From the NCBI GenBank assembly GCA_943737045.1, contig CALSFV010000050.1, positions 1-64,000 on the forward strand: DNA of 64,000 nt, written 5' to 3'. Positions 35,801-44,538 of this stretch are shown here, piece by piece. A program made the translations under genes and the position numbers. The stretch's first letter is position 1. Every line of letters begins with the position of its first letter. This DNA comes from Parapristionchus giblindavisi (Eukaryota; Nematoda; Chromadorea; Rhabditida; Diplogasteridae). Below the pieces are notes generated by a model. That model was not told where the DNA came from and ran no database searches. It saw only the letters and a list, made by a program, of their open reading frames with translations.

Positions 35801-38800
35801 GTTATCGTGTTCCAGCCATGGATTATTGGACAAAGTTTTAGGACTTTTTGATGTAATTAAGTGGTTGTGTTTTGCCTACTATTTATCGAGAAAATTAGCT
35901 GTGGCTGACAATGAGAACAAAATCTGTCACAACTTTTTCCTCTTATCTCACCAAGTCACCTGCGCTATATCATTCGAATGAACCTCTGTAAGGTTTGGAA
36001 AACATAAAATGCAAAAGAAATTTATAATATACTGTAAAAATCTAACACCGCATAAAACATAAAACCACTTTCACTTTCGTTTTTGGTCAATCCACCTTTT
36101 ATCCACCGAGTGACCCTCCCAGATGATTATCGATTGATATATTGATTGATCTTGGATTTTTATTGATTGATCACTGTTCAGAACTGGACCCTGAGGCTGT
36201 GGCGGAGAAGCGCAAGGAGGCCAAGATCAAACTGAAGAAGAAGTTTGATGCGGAATACGATGAGACCAACGAGCACTATAACAATCTCAAGGTATTGATT
36301 TATTGATTTCCGCTGGTTTATTACATTAGATGTTATTGATTAGTGTTATATCATAGATTTTATTGATTAGCAGATAATATTGCTTAATACTATAGTTGCT
36401 ACCAATGCATAGATATACGACAGATTTTGTTGCTTGATATAATTGGAATTATCCCATTTCGAGACTTCCGTCTCGAAATGGGATAATTCCAATTATATCA
36501 AGGGAAGTATTTTATGTCTCAGTGAGACATTTGTCTCAGTGAGACACACACAATAAGATAGTAGCCAAAAAAAATTGCCATGCACTTTCAGATTTTATAT
36601 AATTAATTTTGTTTTTTGTAAATTTTTAAAAATTTTTGAAGAAAATCACAAAAACGTAGGCGACAAGCAGTATATGAAATAAGGAGTCCCTGAAAGAGCA
36701 GTGAAAACTTAGTGGTGTTAAAAATAATACGTGTGCACTTGAAAATTGCGTTTACACAAAATTGAAATTAATTATATAAAATTTGAAAGTGCTTGGCAGC
36801 AGCTGATTTTTTGGCTACTATCATCTTTTACCTATACCTATCGAGGAAAAATACTCTTATTCAAAAGTGACATGAAAAAAGGTAACATTCCAAAACGGAC
36901 GTCACAAAGTGTAGACGTGCTGTTATGTCGCTCCTGTCAAATGTGGTGGTACTATTATAGTCATTATGGTCTGATTTATATAATAATCATAATATTATTA
37001 CGTATAATACACTGTGATATTATTGATTAGCGTTGGTATTATTGATTGATTAGTTTTCATCTATTTCAGGAGGAACTGGATCGTCAAGCACAGCTGAACA
37101 AGTCGGTCTTCGAGAGTCTCGACGAGAGTGAGCGAGAGAAGCTGGAGGGATTCAGAGCCGGAAGGTATACTGTAGTTCATACAGTACCGTGCAAAAGTCC
37201 GGCCCCAAAATTTGAATTGTTATAACTTGCTTCGTACTTGACCGATCGGCCTCCGGTTTGTTTTATTAAATAGTATGACCATTGGAGAAAATTTGTATGG
37301 TATCGATTAATAGCTACGATGATGAAATGATTTCATCATACTTGAAATGCCGAGGTGTGAACGTAAAAATAGGTTTATTCTCAGGTAAATTTTTTCTGTT
37401 AGCCCAATTTTTTTGTGTGAAACGAACAACTATCGGTGAACGTTTTAAGCCATTAACCACGTTGATTGCATAACGCTCCGAGGAATGAGCTAATTTCGCA
37501 TGACCCATTAAAATTTCGTAAAAATGGCATAAATCAGTCTGTAGTCGAGCTACGGGCCTCCGATTCAGCAAGTATTATCGCTTAGTCATGGGGCAGCATC
37601 ATGCCATTTTTTTAAGGATTCCGGCTCTTGAAGAGAAAATTCGAAAATTTTAGCATACAGTGTTTTGGGTCTTACGGTATTTCTGAGCCGCTTTTTCAAA
37701 ATTCTAAAAAGTTGCCATGACGCGTCTAGACATGTACCTAACATGTCTGCAAAGTGGCGAGATTACAGCTATTCAATTGCGACTTTGTCAATAAAAATAC
37801 CACTGACGATCAAAGTGGGCTGAGCCTAATTTTGATAGATCGAGATTCCTAAGGAGGCGCTCGAAAATGAAATAACAACAAGAAAAGTGAAGGAAATAAC
37901 GAGTAATGCTTGGTCGGGACTTCCTTCGAATCTATAACAGCTTGGCATCTGCTGGGCATACTCTCCACCAACTTTTCCAGCACCTCCTGACGAATTCGTC
38001 CACTTCGACTTCCCATGGTATTTTTATTGGCAATGTCGTAATTGAATTGCTGTAATCTCGCCACTTTGCAGACATGTTAGGTACATGTCTAGGCACGCCA
38101 TAGCAACTTTTCAGATTTTTAGAAAAAGCGGCTCAGAAATACCGTAAGACCCAAAACACTGAATGCTAAATTTTTCGAATTTTCTCTTCAAGAGCTGGAA
38201 TCCTATTTTTACGATCACAGCTTGGAATTTCAATTATGATGAAATCATTTCATCATCATAGGTAACAATCGATACCATGCAAATGTTCTCCAATGGTCAT
38301 ACTATTTAATAAAAAAAACCGGAGGCCGATCGGTCAAGTACGAAGAAAGTTATAACAATTCAATTTTTGGGGCCGGACTTTTGCACGGTACTGTACATGG
38401 GGGTGCCCCCTGTAAAATTAGAGCTTTTCGAAAATTTGTGGAATGCCCCCTGTAAAAAACGACGTTTAGGAGAAATTTTTCAAAAACAATGTGAAGGCCC
38501 CCTGTAAAATTAACCATTTTTCGTTCGGATGCCTCCTGTACCAGCGAGCTCTAGGTACCCCGCCCATGTACAGTACCGTGCAAAAGTCCGGCCCCAAAAT
38601 TTGAATCGCAATAACTTTCTTCGTACTTGACCGATCGGCCCCCGGTTTGTTTTATTAAATAGTGTAACCATTGGAGAAAATTTCAAGAATGATGAAATCA
38701 TTTCATCATCGTAGGTAATAATCAATAACATAAATATTTTCTCCAATGCTTACACTATTTAATAAAACAAACCGGGGCCGATCGGTCAAGTACGAAGAAA

Positions 38801-41800
38801 GTTATAGCGATTCAAATTTTGGGGCCGGACTTTTGCACGGTACTGTATGCTGTAGTTTACTAAACTTTGCGAGACGATGGCATGAGATGTCTCACCTGTG
38901 ACATTGGTGCTGCAGGGTGAATTCATCGCCATGGAAAATTACTCCAGAATGATTTATCGCTATTATTGCCTTTAATCGCCATTGTTGAGTATTTCCAGTT
39001 TATGCATTTTCGGTTTTTTGTTTACAATATATTTGATCGATTTAGAAAATTCCTTATTTCTCTCAAACCCTCAGTTTTAGCTTTTCAGAAAGTGAGCCAT
39101 ATATAGTGGTCAATCCTCGCATTATGAGGATGTGGAAATCGTTTCCAGTTTTTCCAATATGCCGGTCATAGAGAATCCTTATTGCGTAGCGTTTTCAGAA
39201 AACAATCAATATTGAATTTAATTTTTTTTACAAAATAGATTGAATAATACAACAGATAATGCAGGTATGTACGCATCGAGTTCGCGTCCGTTCCGTGCGA
39301 GTTTGTCGATCACTTTGACCCGAACGCTCCCTACATCATCGGAGGTCTGCTCACTGGAGAGCAGAACATTGGAGTCGTTCAGGTGTGCATGGCTCTTGCG
39401 AGTTTTACGGTGTATTAAAGAGGAGGGTGAGGCATGGATTCAACTGCTTTCATATGTGGGCGCGTGGAAACGATTTTGTTGCGCTCTTTCTTCCTCACGG
39501 TTTGCGCACAGCCTTTTCTCACCTATGTGGGAGGTGGGATCAATCGATCTTTCTTTCTAGTTCTCAATTGATTTAAATTTGTTATAGAGTCCTTGTACAA
39601 ATTATGAGAGTAAAAGATGATGGCAGGATAAAAGGGTCTAGTTGCGCGGAAGCACCGGGTTCGCAGAAAATTGTTCGAGAATCTGCTCCTTTATTTTCTC
39701 TTCTTTATGCAACAGGCATTTGCATAAAAATGCGGGAGTAATGAGTATGTTTGAATGGGTATGGACTTTCCAATTTGGTATAGTAGGCAGCACGTTCAGA
39801 ACTATAATAGATCTTTATTCTTTATGTATTACCAGTATTATTGTGCATACAGGTGCGCAAAAAATACAAATATAAAGATGAAATATCTGTGGGCTAGCAG
39901 TGATCTGACTTCGTGTGCCTTCAATAACGGGATTCGCCTTTAATTTAAGTTAACCTTTTATGCAGGTGCGTATCAAGAAGCATCGATGGCACGAGCGACT
40001 GCTCAAGTCGCAAGATCCGCTCATTGTGAGCTGCGGATGGCGACGATTCCAGACGGTCGTCATCTACTCGATCCAGGTACGGTAGTAGACGATGTTCGTT
40101 CGATTTATCGAGAACTGACTTTATTTTTAGCTTTAGTTGTACTGTCATAATCTTCTTAACTTATTCCATTTATTCCATCTACAGTAATTAGTAATAAATA
40201 TTTGATTTTGTTTTTTTTGTTATTGTCAATTCTATATTGAACAGGTTGCCATAGTTTGTATTTCTGTATTGTTTGAGTGACCATAGTTACCGTAATCTGC
40301 GGCATGGATGTGCGATCGATAATAACGCGATCGTTGCAGGACCACAACATGCGGCATCGCTTCCTCAAGTACACGCCCGAGCACATGCACTGCCACGGAC
40401 ACATGTGGGGTCCGATCACGGCCCAGAACACCGGCTTCTGTGCGGTGCAGAGTGTCGACGAGAAAGTGGTGAGTGATATTTTTTAATTAAAAAAATATTT
40501 TTATTAATTTAATTTATTTATCTCTTTACTATAGTTTGTAGTTTGCATTTATTTTGAGTTCTCTGTTGGATCTCTGATGGTTTTTCTCTGTTGGTTTGGA
40601 GCAGTTGAGCATGTTAAAGCAAGGGTGCGGAAATTTGTTGAGACTGTCTGTATAAGTGTATTTTATAACTGTAGATAATGGGTACTTTTGTTTTATTTTC
40701 AGTTTCCGGTAATCTCAGTAATCCCTGTTGTTTCGAAAGGTGATAAAAAGAGGCGAGAGAGTGTGTAAAACGCGCGTGATTTTCTGTGATCTTTCTTTAT
40801 GTAATTTATTATTATTATTGTATCGTATTCCAGAAAGGATTCCGCATCGCCGCCACTGGAGTAGTCCTCAATGTGGACAAGGCATCGCAAGTGGTGAAGA
40901 AGCTCAAGCTCATCGGAACGCCCGAGAAGGTCTTCAAGAAGAGTGCCTTCATCAAGGTACACCTAAACTTCATTTTTTATGGTAGTGAAACGGGAATCGT
41001 GCGAGTTCGCATACCATTCGAACTAGCTAGGGCGAATTTCTTGATGGGGTTCTAAAGCATGAATTTCTTATTCTGACGCAGCTGAAATCAACGATCGATA
41101 GATTGGGATTATTGAAAATGAATAGTATTTACAAAATAAATAAATATAATAATAACTAATGACAGGGCATGTTCACGTCTTCACTGGAGGTGGCCAAGTT
41201 CGAGGGCGCCACCATTCGTACCGTATCGGGCATCAGAGGCCACGTGAAGCGGGCGCTGGCGGCCCCTCCTGGCGCCTTCCGCGCCACATTCGAGGATAAG
41301 ATACTCATGAGAGGTACGGTAGATTGGGATACGGTAGGTGGTGAGATACGGTAGATGCCCTTCGAGGATAAGATACTCATGAGAGGTACGGTAGATTGGG
41401 ATACGGTAGATGCCCTTCGAGGATAAGATACTCATGAGAGGTACGGTAGATTGGGATACGGTAGATTATAGCATCATCATTTTTGTACGGAATTATTGTG
41501 GTTTGGTGAAAATTGATATATTTGCCAGCTCTGCTTCGTCTAATTGGTTTCGTTTTTTGTATCTGATTTTGATTCGTGGTCGAAACCAGATTCCACCTGG
41601 TTGCTTCTCTGTTACGACCGTACCTGGGCAACCTTTGTTTTTTAGCTTATTGTTAGAACTATTTTTTAGACATTGTCTTCCTCCGCTCGTGGGTGGCCGT
41701 ACCCGTTCAGCGTTACTACACTCCCGTTATTGATCGTCTGATGCCGCCTGATCAGAGGTACGGTATATTTATTTGGCTATTGATTGATTCAAGTTATTGA

Positions 41801-42932
41801 TTTATTCACGATTTTTTTTGCAGTTGGGTGGGCATGAAGACGGTGGGTCGACTGCGCCACGAGCGAGGTCTTGCGCCGATTGTCCACGAGGACTCGCTCT
41901 ACAAGGTATACGGTAGTTGCATTGATTGGATGAAGGTTTATTCATTGATGGCTGTTCATTAGTTTATTGATTGATGTCGCATTAATATAGCAATATCCTT
42001 CATGCGGAGCGATGAGTTCAATACGATCATGGATGATATATGAGATCGTGGAGTACGCAGAAATACGTTGTCCGACGATTGTGGTATAGATCATTACGGT
42101 AGTTGTTCGTTGCAGGAGATCAAGCGACGCGAGTTCGAGTCGGCACCGTTGGTTGTCCCGAAGAAGTTACAGACCGCCCTACCATACAAGCTCAAGCCGA
42201 AGCACGAAACTGAAACCAAGGTGAGCTAGAGTTATATCAATATTTGAACTTATCGTTATTGACTGATTGATTGAATTATTGATTGATTGATTGTAGGATA
42301 ATCGTGGCAAGCTCGAGAAGAAGCACACGGCGCTCATTCTCGAGCCGGAAGAGGCGAAGCGCATGCGGATGATGGAGATGCTGAAGACGATGAACAAGTG
42401 AGTGAATGGGGACGAACAGACTGACCGATACATGTTGACACTCAACTTGACAGACAGATAGATAGATGACAGTCAACGTTCACAGATAGAGAGATGACAA
42501 ACAAACATGTGTTGACTGACAGATAGATGGATGACAGACAGGTTTTTGACAGGCAGATAGATGACAGACAAATGTTGTATACATACATAACATGATTGGT
42601 GCGTATTATTCATCATATATGTGTATGATGGGCAAGATGTATTTAGTAGATATAAACACAACCGTACGCAAATTTCTGCTCGGTTCTGTGATATAATCAT
42701 AGATTTTCGGTGCCCTCACCGTATTATCTTTATATAGTGGGTCAATTTAGAAAAATTCTTCGCTTAAATTGTAAACGTTCACGTAAAAAAATGAACTTTA
42801 TATAGTGGGCGACCGTGAAAATGAGCCCCGTATATAGTGGGCAATCCTCACATTGTGAGGGTATGAAAATGTATGGATATAATAAAGTTACGGTATATGA
42901 ATAACTCTCTGTTTATCGTTAAAGATAAATAA

Positions 42933-42991
<59 letters not shown>

Positions 42992-43263
42992 TCCGTGAGG
43001 ACAAGGAGCGCGCTGCAATGGACGAACGCCAGAAGAAGTACAAGAAGGTGCGATTTTTTTTTAAATTTCAAATTTCCCTCCCTGAATCAGGGAGATCCTT
43101 GTTATCGATTACGGTAGTCATCGATTACTCAAATTCGTTGCAGGAGCAAGACGAGTTCAATGTGAAGCGCGAGGCGAACATTAAGAAGCACAAGAAGGCG
43201 GTGTGCAGGATGCTCTCGCAGCGGGAGTCGAGCAAGATCAGAAAAGCAATCGATACTAGTTAA
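19790..43263 (+). CDS. bms1: Ribosome biogenesis GTPase BMS1
   Basis: Nucleolar GTPase of the small-subunit processome, needed for 18S rRNA maturation. Thirty-three exons, 1107 residues: 19790-19826, 19892-20024, 20288-20387, 20460-20529, 20899-20999, 21264-21386, 21786-21851, 22483-22556, 22634-22727, 22936-23058, 23274-23342, 23551-23652, 24025-24150, 24642-24750, 26864-26945, 27298-27395, 33490-33596, 33951-34019, 34087-34162, 34867-35043, 36182-36291, 37070-37164, 39265-39382, 39966-40076, 40340-40468, 40834-40956, 41166-41313, 41670-41757, 41824-41905, 42116-42220, 42297-42397, 42990-43047, 43144-43263. The P-loop [35 protein letters not shown] block, acidic linkers ([11 protein letters not shown] and a second one in exon 20), [43 protein letters not shown] and ATFEDKILM...DIVFLRSW follow the family's order. 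The acidic linkers are shorter than in vertebrates. Intron 16 carries an LTR element; exon 27's donor is triplicated. Confidence 0.96.
20566..20662. mobile_element. Short palindromic MITE, family G (degenerate)
   Basis: CACCCCGAGCTAAATTTAG at the left and a decayed right half with GAAATTAACCCG; BMS1 intron 4. Confidence 0.5.
22105..22306. mobile_element. Family F hAT-like MITE, CATAGGTC ends
   Basis: Starts CATAGGTCTAAAAG and ends CTATTCGACCTATG. Perfect 8-base target duplication ATTCAAAT at 22097-22104 and 22307-22314. The interior contains four copies of a repeat based on CCTGACCGCATTTTGAGCC. BMS1 intron 7. Confidence 0.85.
24792..26615. mobile_element. Family B foldback element, left-truncated, with captured coding-like centre
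   Basis: Inverted arms (about 24792-25225 and 25975-26401) both read on opposite strands as [16 protein letters not shown]. The right arm continues to 26615, ending GGAGACCCGTG like the complete family B element at 48507-50136; the matching left outer arm is absent. The centre differs completely from that of the other copy. Lies in BMS1 intron 14. Confidence 0.75.
25383..25920 (-). pseudogene. Gene-like fragment inside foldback element
   Basis: On the minus strand two overlapping frames have coding character: one reads [20 protein letters not shown] and the other [20 protein letters not shown], rich in charged residues unlike surrounding intron sequence. They join only by a frameshift near 25610. 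A motif [17 protein letters not shown] occurs in both parts, matching a 54-base direct repeat (25388-25442 and 25757-25810). I do not recognise the parent gene. Confidence 0.5.
27186..27208 (+). repeat. Ectopic copy of the start of BMS1 exon 16
   Basis: AGATGGGGCGACTGGGGCG plus AGCT is repeated identically at 27296-27318, where it is the acceptor end and first codons of exon 16 (encoding WGDWGEL). This upstream copy also has AG directly before it but a poor pyrimidine tract. Confidence 0.8.
27442..27607. mobile_element. Family F MITE, older copy
   Basis: Opposite orientation, starting CATATGTCGAATAGATAGG and ending CTTTTCGATCCTATG; flanking 8-mers match at about 6 of 8 positions. It ends 9 bases before the LTR element. 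Confidence 0.65.
27617..28273 (+). repeat. 5' LTR
   Basis: 657 bases, begins TGTTATGGGGTC and ends AACTTTACA. Contains a perfect 32-base tandem duplication at 28055-28086 and 28087-28118 (unit around CCACTACTTTGGTGTAGTGA). No difference from the 3' LTR was found by eye. Confidence 0.95.
28274..28290 (+). promoter_or_regulatory. Candidate primer binding site
   Basis: TGGGGGCTGAGCCGGCC starts directly after the 5' LTR with the TGG expected to pair with a tRNA 3' CCA end. I could not say which tRNA. Confidence 0.6.
28437..32759 (+). CDS. Gag-protease polyprotein of LTR element
   Basis: One uninterrupted 1440-codon frame; Met13 (28473) is an alternative start. Residues about 85-330 are charged and helical, probably coiled coil. 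A capsid-like block around 400-560 contains [15 protein letters not shown] and [15 protein letters not shown] zinc knuckle ([14 protein letters not shown]) starts near residue 593, and a retropepsin site ([10 protein letters not shown]) at about 746, followed by [15 protein letters not shown]. Beyond about 860 the protein is an acidic, valine-rich tail with repeated KGRLKED and NMKDMDI modules, then two copies of an EACDEE...CGLLYRA block. The last 65 residues are hydrophobic and may be out of the ancestral frame. No polymerase domains follow. Confidence 0.9.
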   Translation: MIDCLTADSSAVMNNFDDLDEEHLLGDELEREGVTRYEDDQTLNDVANNEETAPGGNEAILPPAAIVTEVIEGARQPVAAPPKVQDRYRCRTRCNSRNKRENMNDPELFLRRLREKLSDLVNNLVTREVNKGGSKLAVKELEKVWNDGMKEVDEELVEMNNFLVEQDRQCKERTGGEGEGLTQIITDTLAGTNLFDLKELREKYDALLSADSQWRDNYNIVIKERNHFEKILNNALHSVNLNDMNDLVSQFLEARTELQDRWKAKEDSEAMKKKLKETQTDLAAREADLRTARKQIEDMQQRLLMAEHREYRHKHEHDRLRHKETEVTKDRLQDRPVNNEQESERWNQSIPETPEPRLRRSHQQGVRGSERRTSETSSYSDRVEGERNVVGNDVPRVPLSELPRLAHYDGSRERWDIFKDGFLLRYGRMSDHDSKILLRESLVGKARNEYRSLPKEYDSKGIRECLEWLRDRCMGGSQYAELEYERKLGAISCEGRSVTEVSDDIEYFTMKMYGEDSESLEKNRRKKFMLIYDQHKEYKELLKLFDDGGSYEELKKVIQRSEYIDRRLNDNDNGREWRNGGYTAPPNRSMITCRNCGGVGHISTVCTTGRWNGRPQTSWNQPYNQSMYSNRSVDEHQGRTGVQQGAFPYNHHAPRFEPQDARSQQPPTDKRESKEDPPRSYNVICTQLNDVRGVPMKQDRSIVESIVENEEKQAEDEVEDSHCKFIKRFKTVHGTIGGVKIDACLDTGAEVNLIDFDTVKGMSGVAIDDKITGFTDGLGNRVKLVGTIYVDVNMERGRRCKVGFLVTENKIPCILLGQSALDAMGMELIVKDDVVDMCSRDDAVVLKSARNELSTVIVGGGSLDKGEQIVLTDKDTVEDIDKTVRVPVCNGTNTVMVRGDIDGLEVRLDEDVEANMVKDTAKDVVVEVKDSDVTDAREDQMKIVGNVVADVEMDGGKPFNDESACTEMKSLCIVSGQIELRVKDEDTVVDEVVDGSDESIKSEAVVSSCVIPKEMDSLNRRDKDIAIGDIVERACKETVPVERPKGRLKEDCMNMKDMDIIDGDSIVGVPVCEEMVPVKGPKGRLKEDDMKDGFVGDIVDGLSVCKETVPVMRTKVRLKEDCMNMKDMDDILGDMVEGPKVRLKESRMNKKDIDIVDGDIIVRVLACKGTVPVMGLDGQLSEDCILLKDNKMVDLVIREACDEEISCGLLYRALVIEQLNCRKKKVPREPDKILASTSREPVVLREGVSFITPKARLKVDDILIDDNKMVDRVNNRHHVDHAVRKSVCNGTQFDMISERYECDCVNGCIISGYISEACDEEMSCGLLYRAMVVEQLNCRKKKVPREPDKSFASTSREPVLLRGGSVSVVASFNVMFVVVVTCKVIYTLAVVFYTRDIVIANSCHRRQSTAIAVNVATFVIVSPLVSPPVVRHPVEVEKDA
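32030..32532 (+). repeat. 150-base direct repeat within gag-protease frame
   Basis: The segments about 32030-32180 and 32382-32532 are near identical and both encode EACDEE(I/M)SCGLLYRA followed by [16 protein letters not shown]. The reading frame is conserved between them. Confidence 0.85.
32772..32785 (+). promoter_or_regulatory. Candidate polypurine tract
   Basis: AGAAAAGGAGGGCA, almost all purine, directly abuts the 3' LTR, the standard position for plus-strand priming. Confidence 0.7.
32786..33442 (+). repeat. 3' LTR
   Basis: 657 bases, same ends and same internal 32-base duplication as the 5' LTR. A second reading frame over 32542-32832 (Ser/Pro/Arg-rich, ending KEGMLWG) runs across the LTR boundary and resembles tails of retroelement pol proteins. 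Confidence 0.95.
33835..33945. mobile_element. Short palindromic MITE, family G
   Basis: CTCGTAGACGAAGACAACG centre, GCCAGAATGGAGAGTATTAA and TTCGGGGTGTG at the right. Ends a few bases before BMS1 exon 18. Confidence 0.65.
34492..34610. mobile_element. Family F hAT-like MITE, short form
   Basis: 119 bases, CATAGGTCGAATAGCTAGG to CTTTTCGACCTATG, flanked by AAACGGGG and AAACAGGG (7 of 8 matching). BMS1 intron 19. Confidence 0.8.
34752..34850. repeat. ATT trinucleotide microsatellite
   Basis: More than 25 ATT units with two GTT interruptions, just upstream of BMS1 exon 20. Similar ATT/AAT runs stand near other 3' splice sites (for example 42937-42985 and 51984-52038). Confidence 0.9.
35100..35296. 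mobile_element. Inverted-repeat MITE, CATACATGGGCGG ends
   Basis: Ends CATACATGGGCGGCATTG and CAATGTCCGCCCATGTATG are inverted copies; flanking 8-mers GAAACAAT and TAAAGAAT are partly alike. Interior CGCTAGCGGCAAAACG recurs in related sequences near 60445 and 63116. BMS1 intron 20. Confidence 0.6.
36433..36502. repeat. Perfect 33-base inverted repeat with 4-base loop
   Basis: Arms 36433-36465 and 36470-36502 are exactly complementary (starting CTTGATATAATTGGAATT) around TTCC. A second small hairpin, GTCTCAGTGAGAC twice, follows at 36518-36547. Confidence 0.95.
36557..36822. mobile_element. Inverted-repeat MITE in BMS1 intron 21
   Basis: Ends GATAGTAGCCAAAAAA and TTTTTTGGCTACTATC, with the inversion continuing inwards for about 50 bases (ATATAATTAATTTTG versus its complement). 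No coding content. Confidence 0.75.
37182..38393. mobile_element. Mariner-like non-autonomous foldback element
   Basis: Ends CAGTACCGTGCAAAAGTCC in inverted orientation, flanked by TA, as in Tc1/mariner elements. Arms reach inwards to about 37805 and 38018; the left arm has an extra segment at about 37342-37605. No transposase. BMS1 intron 22. Confidence 0.8.
38571..38845. mobile_element. Mariner-like MITE, short relative
   Basis: 275 bases with the same TA-flanked CAGTACCGTGCAAAAGTCC ends as the preceding element. The 175 bases between the two carry their own short inverted ends (TACATGGG / CCCATGTA). Confidence 0.85.
41289..41466 (+). repeat. Triplicated exon end and splice donor
   Basis: Units start at 41289, 41361 and 41416; each contains TTCGAGGATAAGATACTCAT, GAGAG and the donor GTACGGTAG. 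The first is the real 3' end of BMS1 exon 27; the first unit has an extra 17 bases. Confidence 0.92.
42712..42880. repeat. Family J repeat (TATATAGTGGG)
   Basis: Contains three TATATAGTGGG motifs and ends near CCTCACATTGTGAGGGTA. An inverted relative is at about 46082-46252 and a fragment near 39096. BMS1 intron 31. Confidence 0.6.
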
Positions 43264-43543
43264 TCTTTGATCTTTGAACTCTGATCTTTGATCCCCATGT
43301 TGTTATTACGTTATACTTTTTCTTGTTTTACAAATTGTAGTTGTGTTACGAAGTTATGTTTCTTGTTGATTGATTTATTGATGTTCTTTCTTTTTTCTCG
43401 GATAAAATGTTATAATTGTTGTTAATTTGAATTGAATTTTGATCAAAAAGGGCAGAGTGTTCCCTCGGAGATGCCTATTGCAAATGGAAATATTTTTGAT
43501 AATGAAGTATAATAATAATGCGTGATTCAGTAAGCTCACAGTC

Positions 43544-44270
43544 ATGGACGGCAGTGCGACCCCAATGCCCGGTGGAGGCGGACCTGTGAGTATCGTGTTT
43601 CACGAACCTTTCTTTATTTTGTTTGGAGCTTTATTTCTTTAATACTGTTGTAGTGCTATGTAGCGCTGAAATGAACATTATTATTATTATTATATATTTC
43701 CAGTCTGGCAGTTCGTCTGCAGTCATCAAGGCGAACTCGATGATCTACATCTGTGGAGGTATTGATTGATTGATTGTCTTTTAATCCAATTTGATTGGTC
43801 TAACGTTGTGCATGGTGTAACTGTAATTTATTTATTTACACCATGCACAACAGTTTCCACATTAGACCAATCAATAATTGGATAAAAGAATAGCATTAAT
43901 ATTGATTGTTAATGTTATTCATTGACAATCAATATTAATGTTATTCATCACGTGACGTCAATGGTCTATAGGCAAGATAGCTTTATTTGCTTCAGAAAGA
44001 AAATCAATCAATATCTATGCCATGACATGGTATTCTATTCCATCAGTTTTTTTCATTTGAGTTGGAGATATTTAGATTTATTGATTGGTTATTGATTATT
44101 ACTATAGGATACAGGATCAAAGATCAATGAGTAAATCAATAATTGTCACGTCAGAATGCCACCACGAGAACGAGATTCGTCCGAAAGATGCGATTCGCTG
44201 TCGCGAGTGCGGCTACCGTATCCTGTACAAGAAGCGCTGCAGGAAGCTCATGGTGTACGATGGACGCTGA
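43544..44270 (+). CDS. rpb-12: DNA-directed RNA polymerase subunit RPABC4 (Rpb12)
   Basis: Small zinc-binding subunit shared by RNA polymerases I, II and III. Three exons 43544-43585, 43704-43758, 44155-44270 give 70 residues. The C-terminal half is diagnostic: [12 protein letters not shown], then [16 protein letters not shown], with the two CxxC pairs that bind zinc, ending KLMVYDGR. The N-terminal 25 residues are a Gly/Ser-rich lead. The start follows a likely trans-splice acceptor (GTGATTCAG at 43522-43530), and BMS1 ends only 280 bases upstream on the same strand, suggesting an operon. A polyadenylation signal AATAAA lies at 44415. Confidence 0.96.
43777..43890. repeat. Palindromic repeat in rpb-12 intron 2
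   Basis: TTGATTGGTCTAA and TTAGACCAATCAA at the outside, GTTGTGCATGGTGTAA and its complement inside. A second inverted pair (ATTGATTGTTAATG / CAATATTAATG) follows to about 43950. Confidence 0.8.
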
Positions 44271-44315
44271 TTGATTATTGATTGATTGGACCGTTTATTG
44301 ATTGATTGATTTCGT

Positions 44316-44505
44316 GACGTCATCAAACACTTTACTACTCATTTACACATTCTCATTTGTTACTGTTCATATGTTGTTGCTCGTTGGTCTCATGATTATT
44401 GATTGATTTGATGGAATAAATCGAATTATTCGCACCTTGCTGTGTTCCCCGTTGACCAGTTGAATTTGTGTCGACGATCACTGAGATATATTTGAAGGAC
44501 AAAGT
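44316..44505 (+). repeat. Segment shared with the 3' flank of the BTB gene
   Basis: The rpb-12 3' flank, including its AATAAA, is duplicated at 61409-61596 downstream of the BTB gene with only a few differences (GACGTCATCAAACACTTTAC at the start of both). Confidence 0.93.
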
Positions 44506-44538
44506 AAGAATGATACAACATTAGATAATAGTGGAAAC

